DNA from: Deltaproteobacteria bacterium
GTDB lineage: Bacteria; Desulfobacterota; Desulfarculia; JACQYL01
Assembly: GCA_016208165.1 (NCBI GenBank)
Contig: JACQYL010000019.1
Location: 1 to 42,019, forward strand
Length of the DNA: 42,019 nucleotides
Direction: 5' to 3'
Shown here: positions 16,110 through 25,482 of the stretch, piece by piece
Layout: every line of letters starts with the position of its first letter
How positions within the stretch are numbered: the stretch's first letter is position 1
Translations under genes and position numbers: made by a program
The notes under the pieces: model-generated
The model's database searches: none
What the model was told of the DNA's origin: nothing
Seen by the model: only the letters and a program-made list of their open reading frames with translations

Positions 16110-17339
16110 TCAAATTAACGGGCTGATTACGATTTCCGTGATCAGTCCACCGCGTTCCTCTTGATTGTTGCACATAAAATTCAGATTGGTCGTGTGGAGG
16201 AAATAGGTTCCCGGCTCGACCCCGGCGGTATCCACAATCACGTCGTAGGCCTGCCCCCCACCCACGTTCAGCACCTGCACCTCGTAGGACGTATCGATAC
16301 CCGTTTCTCCTCGCAGAAGTTCGGCGCCCCGGCCCACGATTTTCATGGGAACGCCCAAGGTCGTGGTTATGGCCCAGATATCCGTGGTGGAGACGTTGCT
16401 CACTCGAAGGAGGATCTTGTCGCCCGCGGCGGCCTGAATCAGACTGTGGTACCGCTGGGAGATGAACCCCTCTTTGTTCACAATGGCGTTGGGATCGGCC
16501 GGCATGGCGTCGGGATCGAAAGTATTAATGTTATACGGGTATCCCCTGCCGTTGATCATGGGATAGTTGTCTTTCATGGCCGCGAAGGGCAAGGGCTGGA
16601 TCGTTTCACTGGCGTCGTGGAAGTTGGAATCGAACCCCGTTAGCTGGACGGGATAGCCCACGTCGTAGTAGGTGGAGCCGTCTCCGTCGTTGTATGCATA
16701 GGTGTACCCCGTGTGATGCACGAACCCGCCCGCGAGAACGGTTCCATTGGGAAGGTCGTCCTGCGCGGGGGTCACCCACAGCGGGCCGATCATGCCCATT
16801 TGCATGTGCTCGCTGGCTTCAACGTGGCAGTGATAGAAGTAGTTGCCCGGCTGGGCCGCGAAATAGGCGTACGTAAAACTGGCTCCCATCACAGCCGTTG
16901 GCGAGGGTTCGGGCAATCCGTCGAAGATGGGCGCCGCATGAGGAAACCCGTGCCAGTGAATCGAATGTGGATCGAACAGATCCGTGCGAACCGCCATCCC
17001 CACGTTGGTCATGGTGAGGTATAGCTCGTGACCTTCCTTGACAACGATGAGCGGCGCCGGACACCACGACTTGAGCGTATAGTTGGCCACCACCTCCGTC
17101 TCGAGGGTGGACGGATCCACCAACCCAAAACCCAACATGTACTGGGAATACCCGTCCGCCATCCGCGCGAAACCGTCGGCGCCCGCCAGGTGAATGCACT
17201 GAATATTGGGATCGTCCGAAACGCCGTCCATGTCCACATCTCCGGGACATTGGACGAAAGCGCCCTGAGCGCTCCATGGCCCCAACAGACCCAACAACAG
17301 CGGCACGATCAACAGCGGGTAAATGATGCGCCTATTCAT
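16110..17339 (-). CDS. MCO-like protein with complete type-1 copper motif (A)
   Basis: A 409-residue secreted protein: signal peptide (about 1-27), a calcium-loop-like CPGDVDMDGVSDD (31-43), then two cupredoxin domains. The first has HSIHWHGF (H125, H128, H130) and YHCHVEASEHMQMGM (H170, C171, H172, H178, with M181/M183), giving a T1 copper site and half of a trinuclear cluster. The second domain ends FMCNNQEERGGLITEI and has lost HCH. The HxxHxH plus HCHVEASEHMQMGM combination resembles the T1-bearing domain of MofA/MnxG-type large oxidases (recollection of the family, not searched). AAGGAG precedes the ATG. It is the first of three adjacent cupredoxin genes. Confidence 0.88.
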   Translation of the reverse strand: MNRRIIYPLLIVPLLLGLLGPWSAQGAFVQCPGDVDMDGVSDDPNIQCIHLAGADGFARMADGYSQYMLGFGLVDPSTLETEVVANYTLKSWCPAPLIVVKEGHELYLTMTNVGMAVRTDLFDPHSIHWHGFPHAAPIFDGLPEPSPTAVMGASFTYAYFAAQPGNYFYHCHVEASEHMQMGMIGPLWVTPAQDDLPNGTVLAGGFVHHTGYTYAYNDGDGSTYYDVGYPVQLTGFDSNFHDASETIQPLPFAAMKDNYPMINGRGYPYNINTFDPDAMPADPNAIVNKEGFISQRYHSLIQAAAGDKILLRVSNVSTTDIWAITTTLGVPMKIVGRGAELLRGETGIDTSYEVQVLNVGGGQAYDVIVDTAGVEPGTYFLHTTNLNFMCNNQEERGGLITEIVISPLI

Positions 17340-17420
17340 TAGTTGCTCCTTTCCGTCCTTTGGGGCTCCGCCTCGGCATCCCGCAGCGGAGCCAATGCAT
17401 GCCGGCTATGATCCTGCTTT

Positions 17421-20400
17421 CTAATAGAATTCGTCGGCTCCGATATCGATGGTCCCGTTCTGCCTGCCCTGGCCGTCATAATCCTCAGGGACCGCAAAGG
17501 GCAGAGAAGCGGCATTCCCGCTGTTGTGCGGGAGTGAACCCGAGGTAATATGATAGTCACCGGTCACATAGAGCGGCTGGAAGGCGATATCGATGAAGTT
17601 GCCGCCTTCGTCCAACGCCGCCGCCGTATCAAACACCCTGTCCGGCAAATTGGGAGTCGCGACACTGTCGTTGAAATACGCACTAACGAAGGGATCGTCC
17701 CCGTCTCCGGGCGCGCCCGCACCGGGGTCTCCATCCACATTGGAAGCATGATAGCCCGTGGTGTCCGTCATGAAACAGTACCTCGGGTCGAGCATGGAGC
17801 CTGCCGGCGCGCCGAGCACGTCGAGGTCATTCCACGGAGGCGTCGTGAGCACCAACTCGCCGTTGGGGGCCATGCTCGCCGGATCCAGTTGCCATCTGAA
17901 CGACCGGTTTTTCCAGAGGATGTTGTTCAGCAGCAACGGATTCGAAAACGCGGCATACTCGGGCCCACTGGCGCCGCCTCCCACGGCCGTAGCGATGATC
18001 GAGGCCAATCCCGCGCTGTGCACCCTGGACAAAATACCCGCCGGTTGAGGCGTGGAGCTGGCCACCCCGTTCAAATCGGGCGGATTGAGCACCGTACCTT
18101 CCGTGGCGGTACTGTCATTGTAGGTGATCTGGTTATTAAAGAGCCTGGCGCCCGGGGAGTCCTGAAACGACACGGCCCCGGCCTTGCCCGTTACATTGTT
18201 CACGATCATGTTGTTATAGATATTCACCCGGTGCCAGGCGGAGGGCGTGACCGGCGAAGCCTGCACGTCCTGCCCGTTCACGTAGTACAGCCGGATTCCT
18301 CCGCCGTCCCCGGCGCCCGCGTAATTCCCCTGGATCAGATTGGCGTACACGTCCACGGAACCCGACCCCGGCGTCAGTTCTCCAGCAGCCGGCGAACTCC
18401 CGCCGATGGATATACCACCGCCGGCTTGTTCCCCGATGGTCTGGTGGAACTGGTGATTGAACACCACCTGGTTATTGGCGATCACGCCGCCCTCGCTCAG
18501 GCCTTCGTGAAGAATCCCGCCGGCTGATCCGGCGGAGAAATTAGCGCAGACGAAACAATCGGAAATGACGTAGTTGTCGGTTCCCGTATAGATTGCGATT
18601 CCTCCCCCGCCCCCTTCGTTGCCCGCCATTCCGGCGTTGAGGGCCCCGTTCTTGAATATCTCGTTATAGCGAACGGAAAGCCCGTCGTTTTGGGAGTCCA
18701 CCGGGGCCGCGAACGCAAAAGCGGTCACGGGATGCCCGGATCGAACGCCGCCTCCGTAGGTGCCCCAGTTGCCGTACAGACGGTTGTTACTGATCTCGAT
18801 GCCGGGCGCATAGCTGGCTACAAATATGGCGCCCCCTCGATCTCCCCCGGTAATCCCCAGACCGTCGATCAGGGCCGCGTTGGCGCCGCCGAATTCATTG
18901 GGTTGGGACAGGCTGATATCCGGCCCCAGCACCGTAATGCCGGCGCCCTGTTCCGTGGGAAAGAGTCCGGTGTTCGGGAACGGCGAGAAAGGAGTGTCCT
19001 GCCCCGGCAGTAGATCGATATCTCCCGAGGCTACCAGCGCGTCGATCTTATCGCGCCAAAGCTGGAGTTTGTTGGCCGGCGTGTTAAAGGCATTGATGAT
19101 GGCGCCTCGAGCGCCCGATCCCTGGAGAAGGACCGGCTTGTACATGATCACCTTTTCAAAATAAGCCCCCTGATGAATCAGTATGAGATCTCCGGGCGCC
19201 GCCGCGTCTATGGCGTCCTGGATGGGGGTGGCGTCCACGGCCGTTGGAGGCAGCACGTGACGAACCGTACCCGTGGCGCCCACGTGCACGGTGACCCCGA
19301 TCCTGGTGGAAACTCCGTTGTCGCCGCGGGTCACCACGAGCTGACCCGTTGAAACTCCGGCGCCGGGAACCTGGGCGGTAATCTGACTGTTTGTCCAGTC
19401 ACCCGGATTCACGGTAAGAGGCGCACCGTTCAGCGTGACCGTACCTTCCGTATCGCTGAATCCGAAGTCGCGATCGATCATCTGGGGTGGGGTCCCATCC
19501 CCGTCGTACAAGGGGTTCGGCACGCTTTCCGTGCCCCGGCTCGTGAAGATGAGTGCTCCGCCGCCGGCAGGTACGTAGGCCCCGCCAAAACCGTCGGACT
19601 GCACGTCCGGACCGCTGACGTAATCGATGACCGGCGTACCGTCGGGCGGCGCACAATCCACCGGAAACTCGTTCCTGGCCGCCCAGGCCGACGTGGGCAA
19701 CACCGGCGTATCAAGATACGTGGTCGTTCCCGGAGCAAACTGGAAGTCATAACAGGACTGCGTAAACTCCATACGGTAAAAGGGATCCACGACCAGTTCG
19801 AACGTGCCCGGATTCATGGGGTCTTCCTGGATTATCGGTCCCGCGTCGTTGATGCACACCGAGTAGATGGCCGGACTCATGCCGCTCTGCCAGGGCAGAT
19901 TCTGAGAATAGGTGGAAGGAACAAGCCCATTGTATTTGGAGAACTGATCCCCATAGATGCGCGCCACTTCCCGGCCCGTATGGTCCCGCATGGACACCGG
20001 GACGAAGGGTATGGACTTCTTTTCTCCGAAGCTCGGATTGATGGGGTCGCCTTCGCCTCCGAGATCGTTGTTGATGTTACCCACGAAATGGGCCGAGATC
20101 GGCACCGTGGTCTTCAGGTAAATATCCGCCGCCGCGTTGAGCGTGGACTTGACGGTGACCTGTTTGCGGTTGCACATTTTCACGGTCTGGCCCGCCAGGG
20201 CGCACGGCACGCCGGGAAACAGCTCGAGCTCCGCGTCCACCGGCACCGTATAGTCGTCCCCCGCACACGGAGGTGGAATGGCTCCGGGGACCGGCGCGTA
20301 TTCATCGCAGAAGTCCACGTTTTTGGACTCGGGCATCAGGTGCGAATAACCCGGAGGAGCCCAATCGACGGCGACAATATACGTACCCAGCTCGATCCCG

Positions 20401-22814
20401 CCGAATGCGTACCCTCCGTCAAAGACACCCGGCCGGACCTGGTTCCAACTCCGTAACCCGTCGAAACAATCGCCCGGATTAAGGCCGGGGGGCAAGTAGG
20501 GATCGCCCTCCAGCCCAGGGCAGTTCTCCGGCAGCGAGGCGTTCCAGTTGTCCGTGTGGGCGATCTGAACGGCGTCGCCCAGGTCGAACACGCCGTTCGT
20601 GTTCCAGTCTTTATCTTCGAGCCCCATGGCGCCGCCCGTTTCCCATCCGAAGGGGGCGTTGTCCACGTCCGCCAGGGTTACGCCGCCGCTCAGGTCGAGG
20701 TCGTCGATCTGTCCGTCGGGCGCGTCGTAAACGCCGTTACCGTTCGAGTCTATATCCTCGAGGCCTTTGGCGCCGCCCGTGGCCCATCCGTAAGGGGGAT
20801 TATCCACGTCGCCGTCTCGGTACAAGTTAACCTGTACGTCCGGAATGCCCGGTTCCCAAGGCTCGGCCGCGGCCAGTCGCGGATCGTCCTCCGCTCGGGT
20901 CGTAGCGTAAAACACAATTCCCGATATGCCGCCGTTGTTTCCGCCGGTATAGGCTTGTTTGCCCCACAGCAATACGTTGGTCTGGCCTGCATAGACCTGG
21001 AAAGCCTGGGTCAGCACCACACCCTCTTCCGTGCGGTCCATGCCGCCGCCGTCGAAAATCTGGGTCTGGGGAGTCACACGGCCGTATATGGGATGGGCCT
21101 GATTCGCCGTATCCACCGGTCCCCCCTCGTCCACCACCACTCGGAATCCCGTGGCGTTCAGGCGCGCGAAGTCGACTTCCGCCACCTGCCAGTGAAAAAA
21201 CGGAAAGATTTCATCGAAATTGGCGAAACCCGAAGAGTCCGTGGCGGCCGCCTGATAGATGGTGCCGTCACGAAATCGGAGATTTATGTTTTGTCCCGGG
21301 ATCGGGGTTTCGCCCGGATCCGGAACGCCGTTGTTGTTGTCGTCGTAGTACACATAGTTCCAGAGGTGGCTGAACCAGTCCGATACGGAAATCGTTCCCA
21401 GGTCCACGTCGCCGCCGCCGTCGGGCACCGTGACCGTGAGGAAACTGATGATCAGATCGAGGGCTTCGTCCCACATGACGAGCTGATACGATCCCGGAGG
21501 AACGCCCTCGATGGAGAATTCGGCCGTGTCCTGATTATCCGCAGGCTGGGCGTACACGCATTTACCCGAAGAGTCGTTCAGGCCCACCCAGGCGCCCGGG
21601 AAGGGCGCCCCGGGCGCGGTGGCCTGAAACAAGGGGGGCCGGTCCAGGTGCATATTGGCGATCCGGCCAGTGATCGTGGAGCCTCCGGGAGGACATACGG
21701 TGCCGTAAGCCGCCGTCACCACATTCAGGTCCAGACCGTCCACGTCTCCATCGCCGTCCGTGTCCGCGGGAAACACACCGCCGGTCTTCCCGAAATCCTG
21801 GGAGAACACATCGAGGTCCGCACCGTCGATCACACCGCTGCTCTCTCCGGTGGAGCTCACATCCGCGGGGCATGGGCCGAATCGGCTGAGGACGGTATCG
21901 TCGTACGTGGGACGAACAAATCCCATGAATATATGGGTGCTCGGTGTGCCGAACTCGACCAGAAGAGGCCCTCCGCCGACCGGTACCCACGCGTCGATGG
22001 TGGGGGTTCCCTCGATCGTGGTGGTTTGCTGCCAGTCCGTGCCTCCGGGAGGCACGCATCGTATCCCGTATTTCCCCGGCCCCATGTTCTTGATGAGGGC
22101 AAAACCGTTCGCGTCGGTGTATACGCTGCCGTCACCCATCTGGAGCACGGAGCCGTCGGGATTGTAGGTGGTGCCGATGGGGTTGCCGAAGGCGTCCGAT
22201 ATGGTCTGGCCGGCAGTGGCTCCGTATCTCCCACCCGCATCCTCGACGTACACCTTAAAACCCTGCAGGCCGCTCTCGGCCGGAAGGTTGGGGGAGTTGT
22301 TCACCGGGTGGTTGTCCTCAAAGACAAAGATGGAAAATTGGGCGGGCACTAACGCTTCGTTGGTGTAGAGGACTACTTCGATTCCCCAGGCGCCCGGTGT
22401 GCCGGTGTCCACCGTATCCGACCGGACCGCCGCTCCACCGATGGTGTAGCCCGCGACTTTGGACAGCACGGTGAGGGCATAGCGCTTGGTGTCGTCGATG
22501 ACGTACGTGGCCGTGCCCGTGTCCGTTTCTCCTTCCGCCACCACCGGGACATAGCTGGTGTGGAAATTCAAGGCAATCGATTCGGTATCGGGAGGCGGGC
22601 TTGTGGGATCGAAATGGCGCATGGTGTTTTCTTCCAGCAGCCAGCGGAAGCTGTCGATGGCGACGCCATTCTCATCCTTTACGGTGATTTCCAGAGTTAC
22701 CGGAGCTGCATACGCGGCGGAGCATAGGATGCATGCGCACGATACTAGTAGAATAGCCATGCGCGCACACCTGCTCACAAAACGGGAGCGGCGTTTCGGG
22801 GTCCCTGACTTCAT
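17421..22814 (-). CDS. Giant secreted dockerin/SdrD-like/beta-helix protein
   Basis: A 1797-residue exported protein, first gene of the leftward copper locus. The signal sequence (about 19-36, SAAYA) is followed by beta-rich regions; a dockerin-like calcium-loop pair (about 315-378, ..DTDGDGDVDGLDLNVV..); SdrD B-like modules (YYDDNNNGVPDPGETPIPG, about 490); two related acidic loops (GWATGGAKGLEDIDSNGNG and GWETGGAMGLEDKDWNTNG, about 680-740); an IPT/TIG-like domain (about 1065-1175); and a right-handed beta-helix (about 1180-1790) beginning IQDAIDAAAPGDLILIHQG and ending DIGADEFY. AAGGAG lies 7 nt before the ATG at 22814. It looks like a surface scaffold or adhesin. NosD is also a beta-helix protein, but size and modules differ, so I do not call it NosD. 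Confidence 0.85.
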   Translation of the reverse strand: MKSGTPKRRSRFVSRCARMAILLVSCACILCSAAYAAPVTLEITVKDENGVAIDSFRWLLEENTMRHFDPTSPPPDTESIALNFHTSYVPVVAEGETDTGTATYVIDDTKRYALTVLSKVAGYTIGGAAVRSDTVDTGTPGAWGIEVVLYTNEALVPAQFSIFVFEDNHPVNNSPNLPAESGLQGFKVYVEDAGGRYGATAGQTISDAFGNPIGTTYNPDGSVLQMGDGSVYTDANGFALIKNMGPGKYGIRCVPPGGTDWQQTTTIEGTPTIDAWVPVGGGPLLVEFGTPSTHIFMGFVRPTYDDTVLSRFGPCPADVSSTGESSGVIDGADLDVFSQDFGKTGGVFPADTDGDGDVDGLDLNVVTAAYGTVCPPGGSTITGRIANMHLDRPPLFQATAPGAPFPGAWVGLNDSSGKCVYAQPADNQDTAEFSIEGVPPGSYQLVMWDEALDLIISFLTVTVPDGGGDVDLGTISVSDWFSHLWNYVYYDDNNNGVPDPGETPIPGQNINLRFRDGTIYQAAATDSSGFANFDEIFPFFHWQVAEVDFARLNATGFRVVVDEGGPVDTANQAHPIYGRVTPQTQIFDGGGMDRTEEGVVLTQAFQVYAGQTNVLLWGKQAYTGGNNGGISGIVFYATTRAEDDPRLAAAEPWEPGIPDVQVNLYRDGDVDNPPYGWATGGAKGLEDIDSNGNGVYDAPDGQIDDLDLSGGVTLADVDNAPFGWETGGAMGLEDKDWNTNGVFDLGDAVQIAHTDNWNASLPENCPGLEGDPYLPPGLNPGDCFDGLRSWNQVRPGVFDGGYAFGGIELGTYIVAVDWAPPGYSHLMPESKNVDFCDEYAPVPGAIPPPCAGDDYTVPVDAELELFPGVPCALAGQTVKMCNRKQVTVKSTLNAAADIYLKTTVPISAHFVGNINNDLGGEGDPINPSFGEKKSIPFVPVSMRDHTGREVARIYGDQFSKYNGLVPSTYSQNLPWQSGMSPAIYSVCINDAGPIIQEDPMNPGTFELVVDPFYRMEFTQSCYDFQFAPGTTTYLDTPVLPTSAWAARNEFPVDCAPPDGTPVIDYVSGPDVQSDGFGGAYVPAGGGALIFTSRGTESVPNPLYDGDGTPPQMIDRDFGFSDTEGTVTLNGAPLTVNPGDWTNSQITAQVPGAGVSTGQLVVTRGDNGVSTRIGVTVHVGATGTVRHVLPPTAVDATPIQDAIDAAAPGDLILIHQGAYFEKVIMYKPVLLQGSGARGAIINAFNTPANKLQLWRDKIDALVASGDIDLLPGQDTPFSPFPNTGLFPTEQGAGITVLGPDISLSQPNEFGGANAALIDGLGITGGDRGGAIFVASYAPGIEISNNRLYGNWGTYGGGVRSGHPVTAFAFAAPVDSQNDGLSVRYNEIFKNGALNAGMAGNEGGGGGIAIYTGTDNYVISDCFVCANFSAGSAGGILHEGLSEGGVIANNQVVFNHQFHQTIGEQAGGGISIGGSSPAAGELTPGSGSVDVYANLIQGNYAGAGDGGGIRLYYVNGQDVQASPVTPSAWHRVNIYNNMIVNNVTGKAGAVSFQDSPGARLFNNQITYNDSTATEGTVLNPPDLNGVASSTPQPAGILSRVHSAGLASIIATAVGGGASGPEYAAFSNPLLLNNILWKNRSFRWQLDPASMAPNGELVLTTPPWNDLDVLGAPAGSMLDPRYCFMTDTTGYHASNVDGDPGAGAPGDGDDPFVSAYFNDSVATPNLPDRVFDTAAALDEGGNFIDIAFQPLYVTGDYHITSGSLPHNSGNAASLPFAVPEDYDGQGRQNGTIDIGADEFY

Positions 22815-23956
22815 TTCTATTCTCCTTGATCGAACCGAGTATCCGTTGAACGACCACATCCCCGGCCTGGATAGCCATTGTCGGATGGCCTTAACGGGTT
22901 TTATAGGTTTCGTGGATCAACCTTATTTTGTTTAGAACAGCATCGTTGTTACCATGGATGTGGCAGAAGCCGCACCGGTATTGCCGCCACCATCCGCCTC
23001 CGTCGCGCCCTTTTTCAGGTGTCCGATCTCCGACCCGGACCCCCAATGCATAGAAAGCCGTAATTTGTTGCCGAACAACAGCCTTCGCATGCGTTCAAAA
23101 CCTTTATGTGTTGGTGTGAATAGGGGATCTTTTCGAAAGCAAAAAGCCTGCTTTCCGGAACTATCGAGGGTTGTCCGCCACGCATTCGATTCAATTCATC
23201 CGATCTCTAATGCTAAGGGTCGTGTTTTGAATTGGACTTGAAATGATACTCAAATGATATTTATGAAGTTAAAGTCCTCTCCTGCGTACTTATCAGGAAA
23301 AACGGTCACCCATTCTAGGTGATGAACCTATTATCCAAACCATTTGTAATACATTTCCCATCGTTCTCTTTATCATGTCCCTAATCCTCCCTCCGTAGTG
23401 AGGGGCACCATGTTCCGGATGGCGAGTCGATTGCCCGCGACAGGCTTTTTATCTTTTGGCATGTGGGCTTTCATTATGCTTATATACACCTTAGAGGCTG
23501 TAAATGACTTTGTCAACCATTTCTGCGTCCTATCCGCCCAATTGGTTTCATTGCAAAATTTAACTCTAACGTTAGCAATAGGTTACGAACGAAACGGTCC
23601 GCAAGGATCTGATTTTTTTTGACAACCGACGCTTGGAAATATATAGTGACAAGTCAGAACCTGCTCGTGCAGATACTATCGCGTGTAGGACATTCTATAA
23701 GAGAATCTAGGAAATATCCTAGGGTTGGATAGGAAATATCTCAAAGCGCGCGCCGGTAATGCTATTGACTGTTCATTTTCTCCGACATCTTATGTATGAT
23801 CCGTCCGAATGAGAAGATCGAAAACGGAGGCGCCGCGCGCCCCAAACAGCAGCGAAAATACACGTTGGACCGAAAACATAGAATTTCGCTTTAACCTTTT
23901 TGAATGTTTCTGACTCACCTGTGGGATCGGTGAATTCCAACCAGGAGGAACAAGGC
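22815..23956. other. Divergent intergenic region, 1.1 kb
   Basis: This AT-richer stretch separates the leftward copper locus from the rightward cohesin-like gene and must hold promoters for both. A 74-codon open frame at 23398-23622 (+) has one hydrophobic stretch but no ribosome-binding site or recognisable motif, so I do not call it. The only clear structure is the operator-like element at 23707-23740. No consensus promoter was found with confidence. Confidence 0.6.
23707..23740. promoter_or_regulatory. Operator-like palindrome plus direct repeat
   Basis: CTAGGAAATATCCTAG (23707-23722) is a 6-4-6 perfect palindrome. Its core TAGGAAATATC recurs at 23730-23740, exactly 22 bp (two helical turns) downstream, which suits cooperative binding by a regulator. 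It lies 217 bp before the cohesin-like gene and 892 bp from the giant protein. Confidence 0.4.
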
Positions 23957-24649
23957 ATGACAATCCCGGGACGCGGAAGGATCCTCATCGGATCCATGGT
24001 CGTCGCACTGTCTCTGATCATTCCGTGCGGAGCCCTGGCGGCTATCCAGATCATTACGGAAGCCTCGTATGGCAACACGGAGGTGGTAGTAGAGGTATAC
24101 ATGAACACCACCGCCAGCGAGCAGATGCGAAGTTTCGGCATTAAACTGTTCTATGACCAGAACAAGCTAAGTATCGTAAGCGCCCAGCGGGCGGCGGCCT
24201 GGAGCCTCGCCGGGTATCCCTACCAGGAGCCTGAAACGCAGGTGCCCGGCCAGGTTACCGCGGTCGGAGGATTCATGAACCTGAGCAGCCCCGGCGCCGG
24301 GCTTTCCGGGCCCCGTATTCTTCTTTGCAGGATCCGCCTGGCGCGCATCGGAGCCGCCCTTCCGCCCTACGGAATCACCGGCGCCTTAGGCAAGGCGAAC
24401 CCCTACGCCAATTTTGTGAACACGGGCGGAGTAAACCTGGATGGATCCGCATCGTTCCCTGCCCCTGTGGTGGCCGCACGCGGGGACGCCAACGCGGATC
24501 AGGTGTTTACCAACGCCGATATGTTCAAGGCAAAGGATTATCTCAATGACGGTCAATACAGAGTATTTGCCGACTGCAACGAAGACGGAGTTCTGACGCA
24601 GGCGGACATACTTTGTATTCGCACAAAGATCATGGACGCGGCGAAGTAG
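23957..24649 (+). CDS. Secreted cohesin-like protein with C-terminal dockerin
   Basis: A 230-residue exported protein. The signal peptide (about 1-27, GALAA) precedes a cohesin-like beta-sandwich (about 30-160: VVVEVYMNTT, MRSFGIKLFYDQNKLSIVSA, PRILLCRIRLARIG) and a C-terminal dockerin-like pair of loops (RGDANADQVFTNADMFKAKD and DCNEDGVLTQADILCIR). Cohesins bind dockerins in extracellular assemblies; having both on one small chain is unusual and suggests polymerisation or cross-linking (inference). The start is set at the ATG at 23957, 8 nt from AGGAGG; the frame is open 57 bp further upstream but without a better site. Confidence 0.75.
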   Translation: MTIPGRGRILIGSMVVALSLIIPCGALAAIQIITEASYGNTEVVVEVYMNTTASEQMRSFGIKLFYDQNKLSIVSAQRAAAWSLAGYPYQEPETQVPGQVTAVGGFMNLSSPGAGLSGPRILLCRIRLARIGAALPPYGITGALGKANPYANFVNTGGVNLDGSASFPAPVVAARGDANADQVFTNADMFKAKDYLNDGQYRVFADCNEDGVLTQADILCIRTKIMDAAK

Positions 24650-24794
24650 GCGAGCAGGATTGGAACGTCCGATTCCTCGCTTCGATGAAGCCGGCGTTTC
24701 TGACACGGTACGATGTTCGGGTTTGATCTTTTCGAAGCACATCGGGCGACACATTTACCACCATACGAGAAATTGTATGGGTCGCGGGGGAGAC

Positions 24795-25322
24795 ATGGAG
24801 AAGAAGACACAAAAGTTCGTTATCATTAAAGTATGCATGGTGCTCGCATGCCTCGCTGTAGGAATCGCTCTTATGGCTTCGTCGGCGGGTGCGGTCACAT
24901 TTTCGATCGACCTCTCGAACCCATTTTCCATAGAGGCGTTCAGCTTCTATTTCAAGTTGTCTGTGGATCCCGGATTTTCTTTGATCAGTTTTGCATTTGG
25001 GGATGCCGTCACCAATCCCGGAGTCACATGGAACTGGGACGTGACGCCGACCCTGGTAGGCAATGAACTGATTATGTCCGGCAGCAACTGGGATGCCCTG
25101 AACCTGAACGACTTCAGCGCCCCGCTCAAAGAAGGGACCATCCTCACCATCGATTTTGCCGGAAGCGTCAACGACTTTACGTTTGTGGAGTTCTCGAATA
25201 AAGAGGGTGAGAACCTGTATCCCACTCCTGTCCGGTTGGCTTCCATAGACGCGAATCAGGCGATTTTCGATGTGCCGCCGGGATTCCTGCCGGGCGTTAT
25301 CACTCTCTTGTTGAATCCCTGA
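24795..25322 (+). CDS. Exported beta-sandwich protein, possibly cohesin-like
   Basis: A 175-residue exported protein with a signal sequence (about 10-31, SSAGA) and a single beta-rich domain. The pattern AFSFYFKLSVDPGFSLISFAF .. LKEGTILTIDFAG resembles the strand arrangement of cohesin-type domains such as the preceding gene, but identity is low and no dockerin follows. The ATG at 24795 is preceded by GGGGGAG. It follows the cohesin-like gene by 145 bp in the same direction. No function can be assigned. Confidence 0.65.
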   Translation: MEKKTQKFVIIKVCMVLACLAVGIALMASSAGAVTFSIDLSNPFSIEAFSFYFKLSVDPGFSLISFAFGDAVTNPGVTWNWDVTPTLVGNELIMSGSNWDALNLNDFSAPLKEGTILTIDFAGSVNDFTFVEFSNKEGENLYPTPVRLASIDANQAIFDVPPGFLPGVITLLLNP

Positions 25323-25482
25323 CGTCCTGTGGACACCACAGTAGTTAGCGGGTGTAGGGTCGGACGTCTCAACCCGGCGAATCGAGTCCCAAAGTGTGGA
25401 CGGCAGGCATTATATAGGATATAATGGATAAATTAGAAGAGACATCGGTAGTAAAAAGCTAATTTGTATGGGAGGATCTGTT

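Noticed and set aside
14853-16118. 421-codon plus-strand open frame
   Set aside because: Antisense shadow of MCO-like protein B, whose copper motifs and operon spacing are clear.
20556-22352. 598-codon open frame on the plus strand
   Set aside because: It is antisense to the giant secreted protein. The minus-strand frame has a signal peptide, domain structure and ribosome-binding site; the plus frame gives low-complexity His/Arg/Val-rich sequence.
17421-22814. NosD for the giant beta-helix protein
   Set aside because: NosD is about 400 residues and lacks dockerin, SdrD-like and IPT modules; the shared beta-helix is not enough.
23398-23622. 74-codon plus-strand open frame with a hydrophobic stretch
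   Set aside because: No ribosome-binding site, no motif and AT-rich surroundings; not enough to call a gene.
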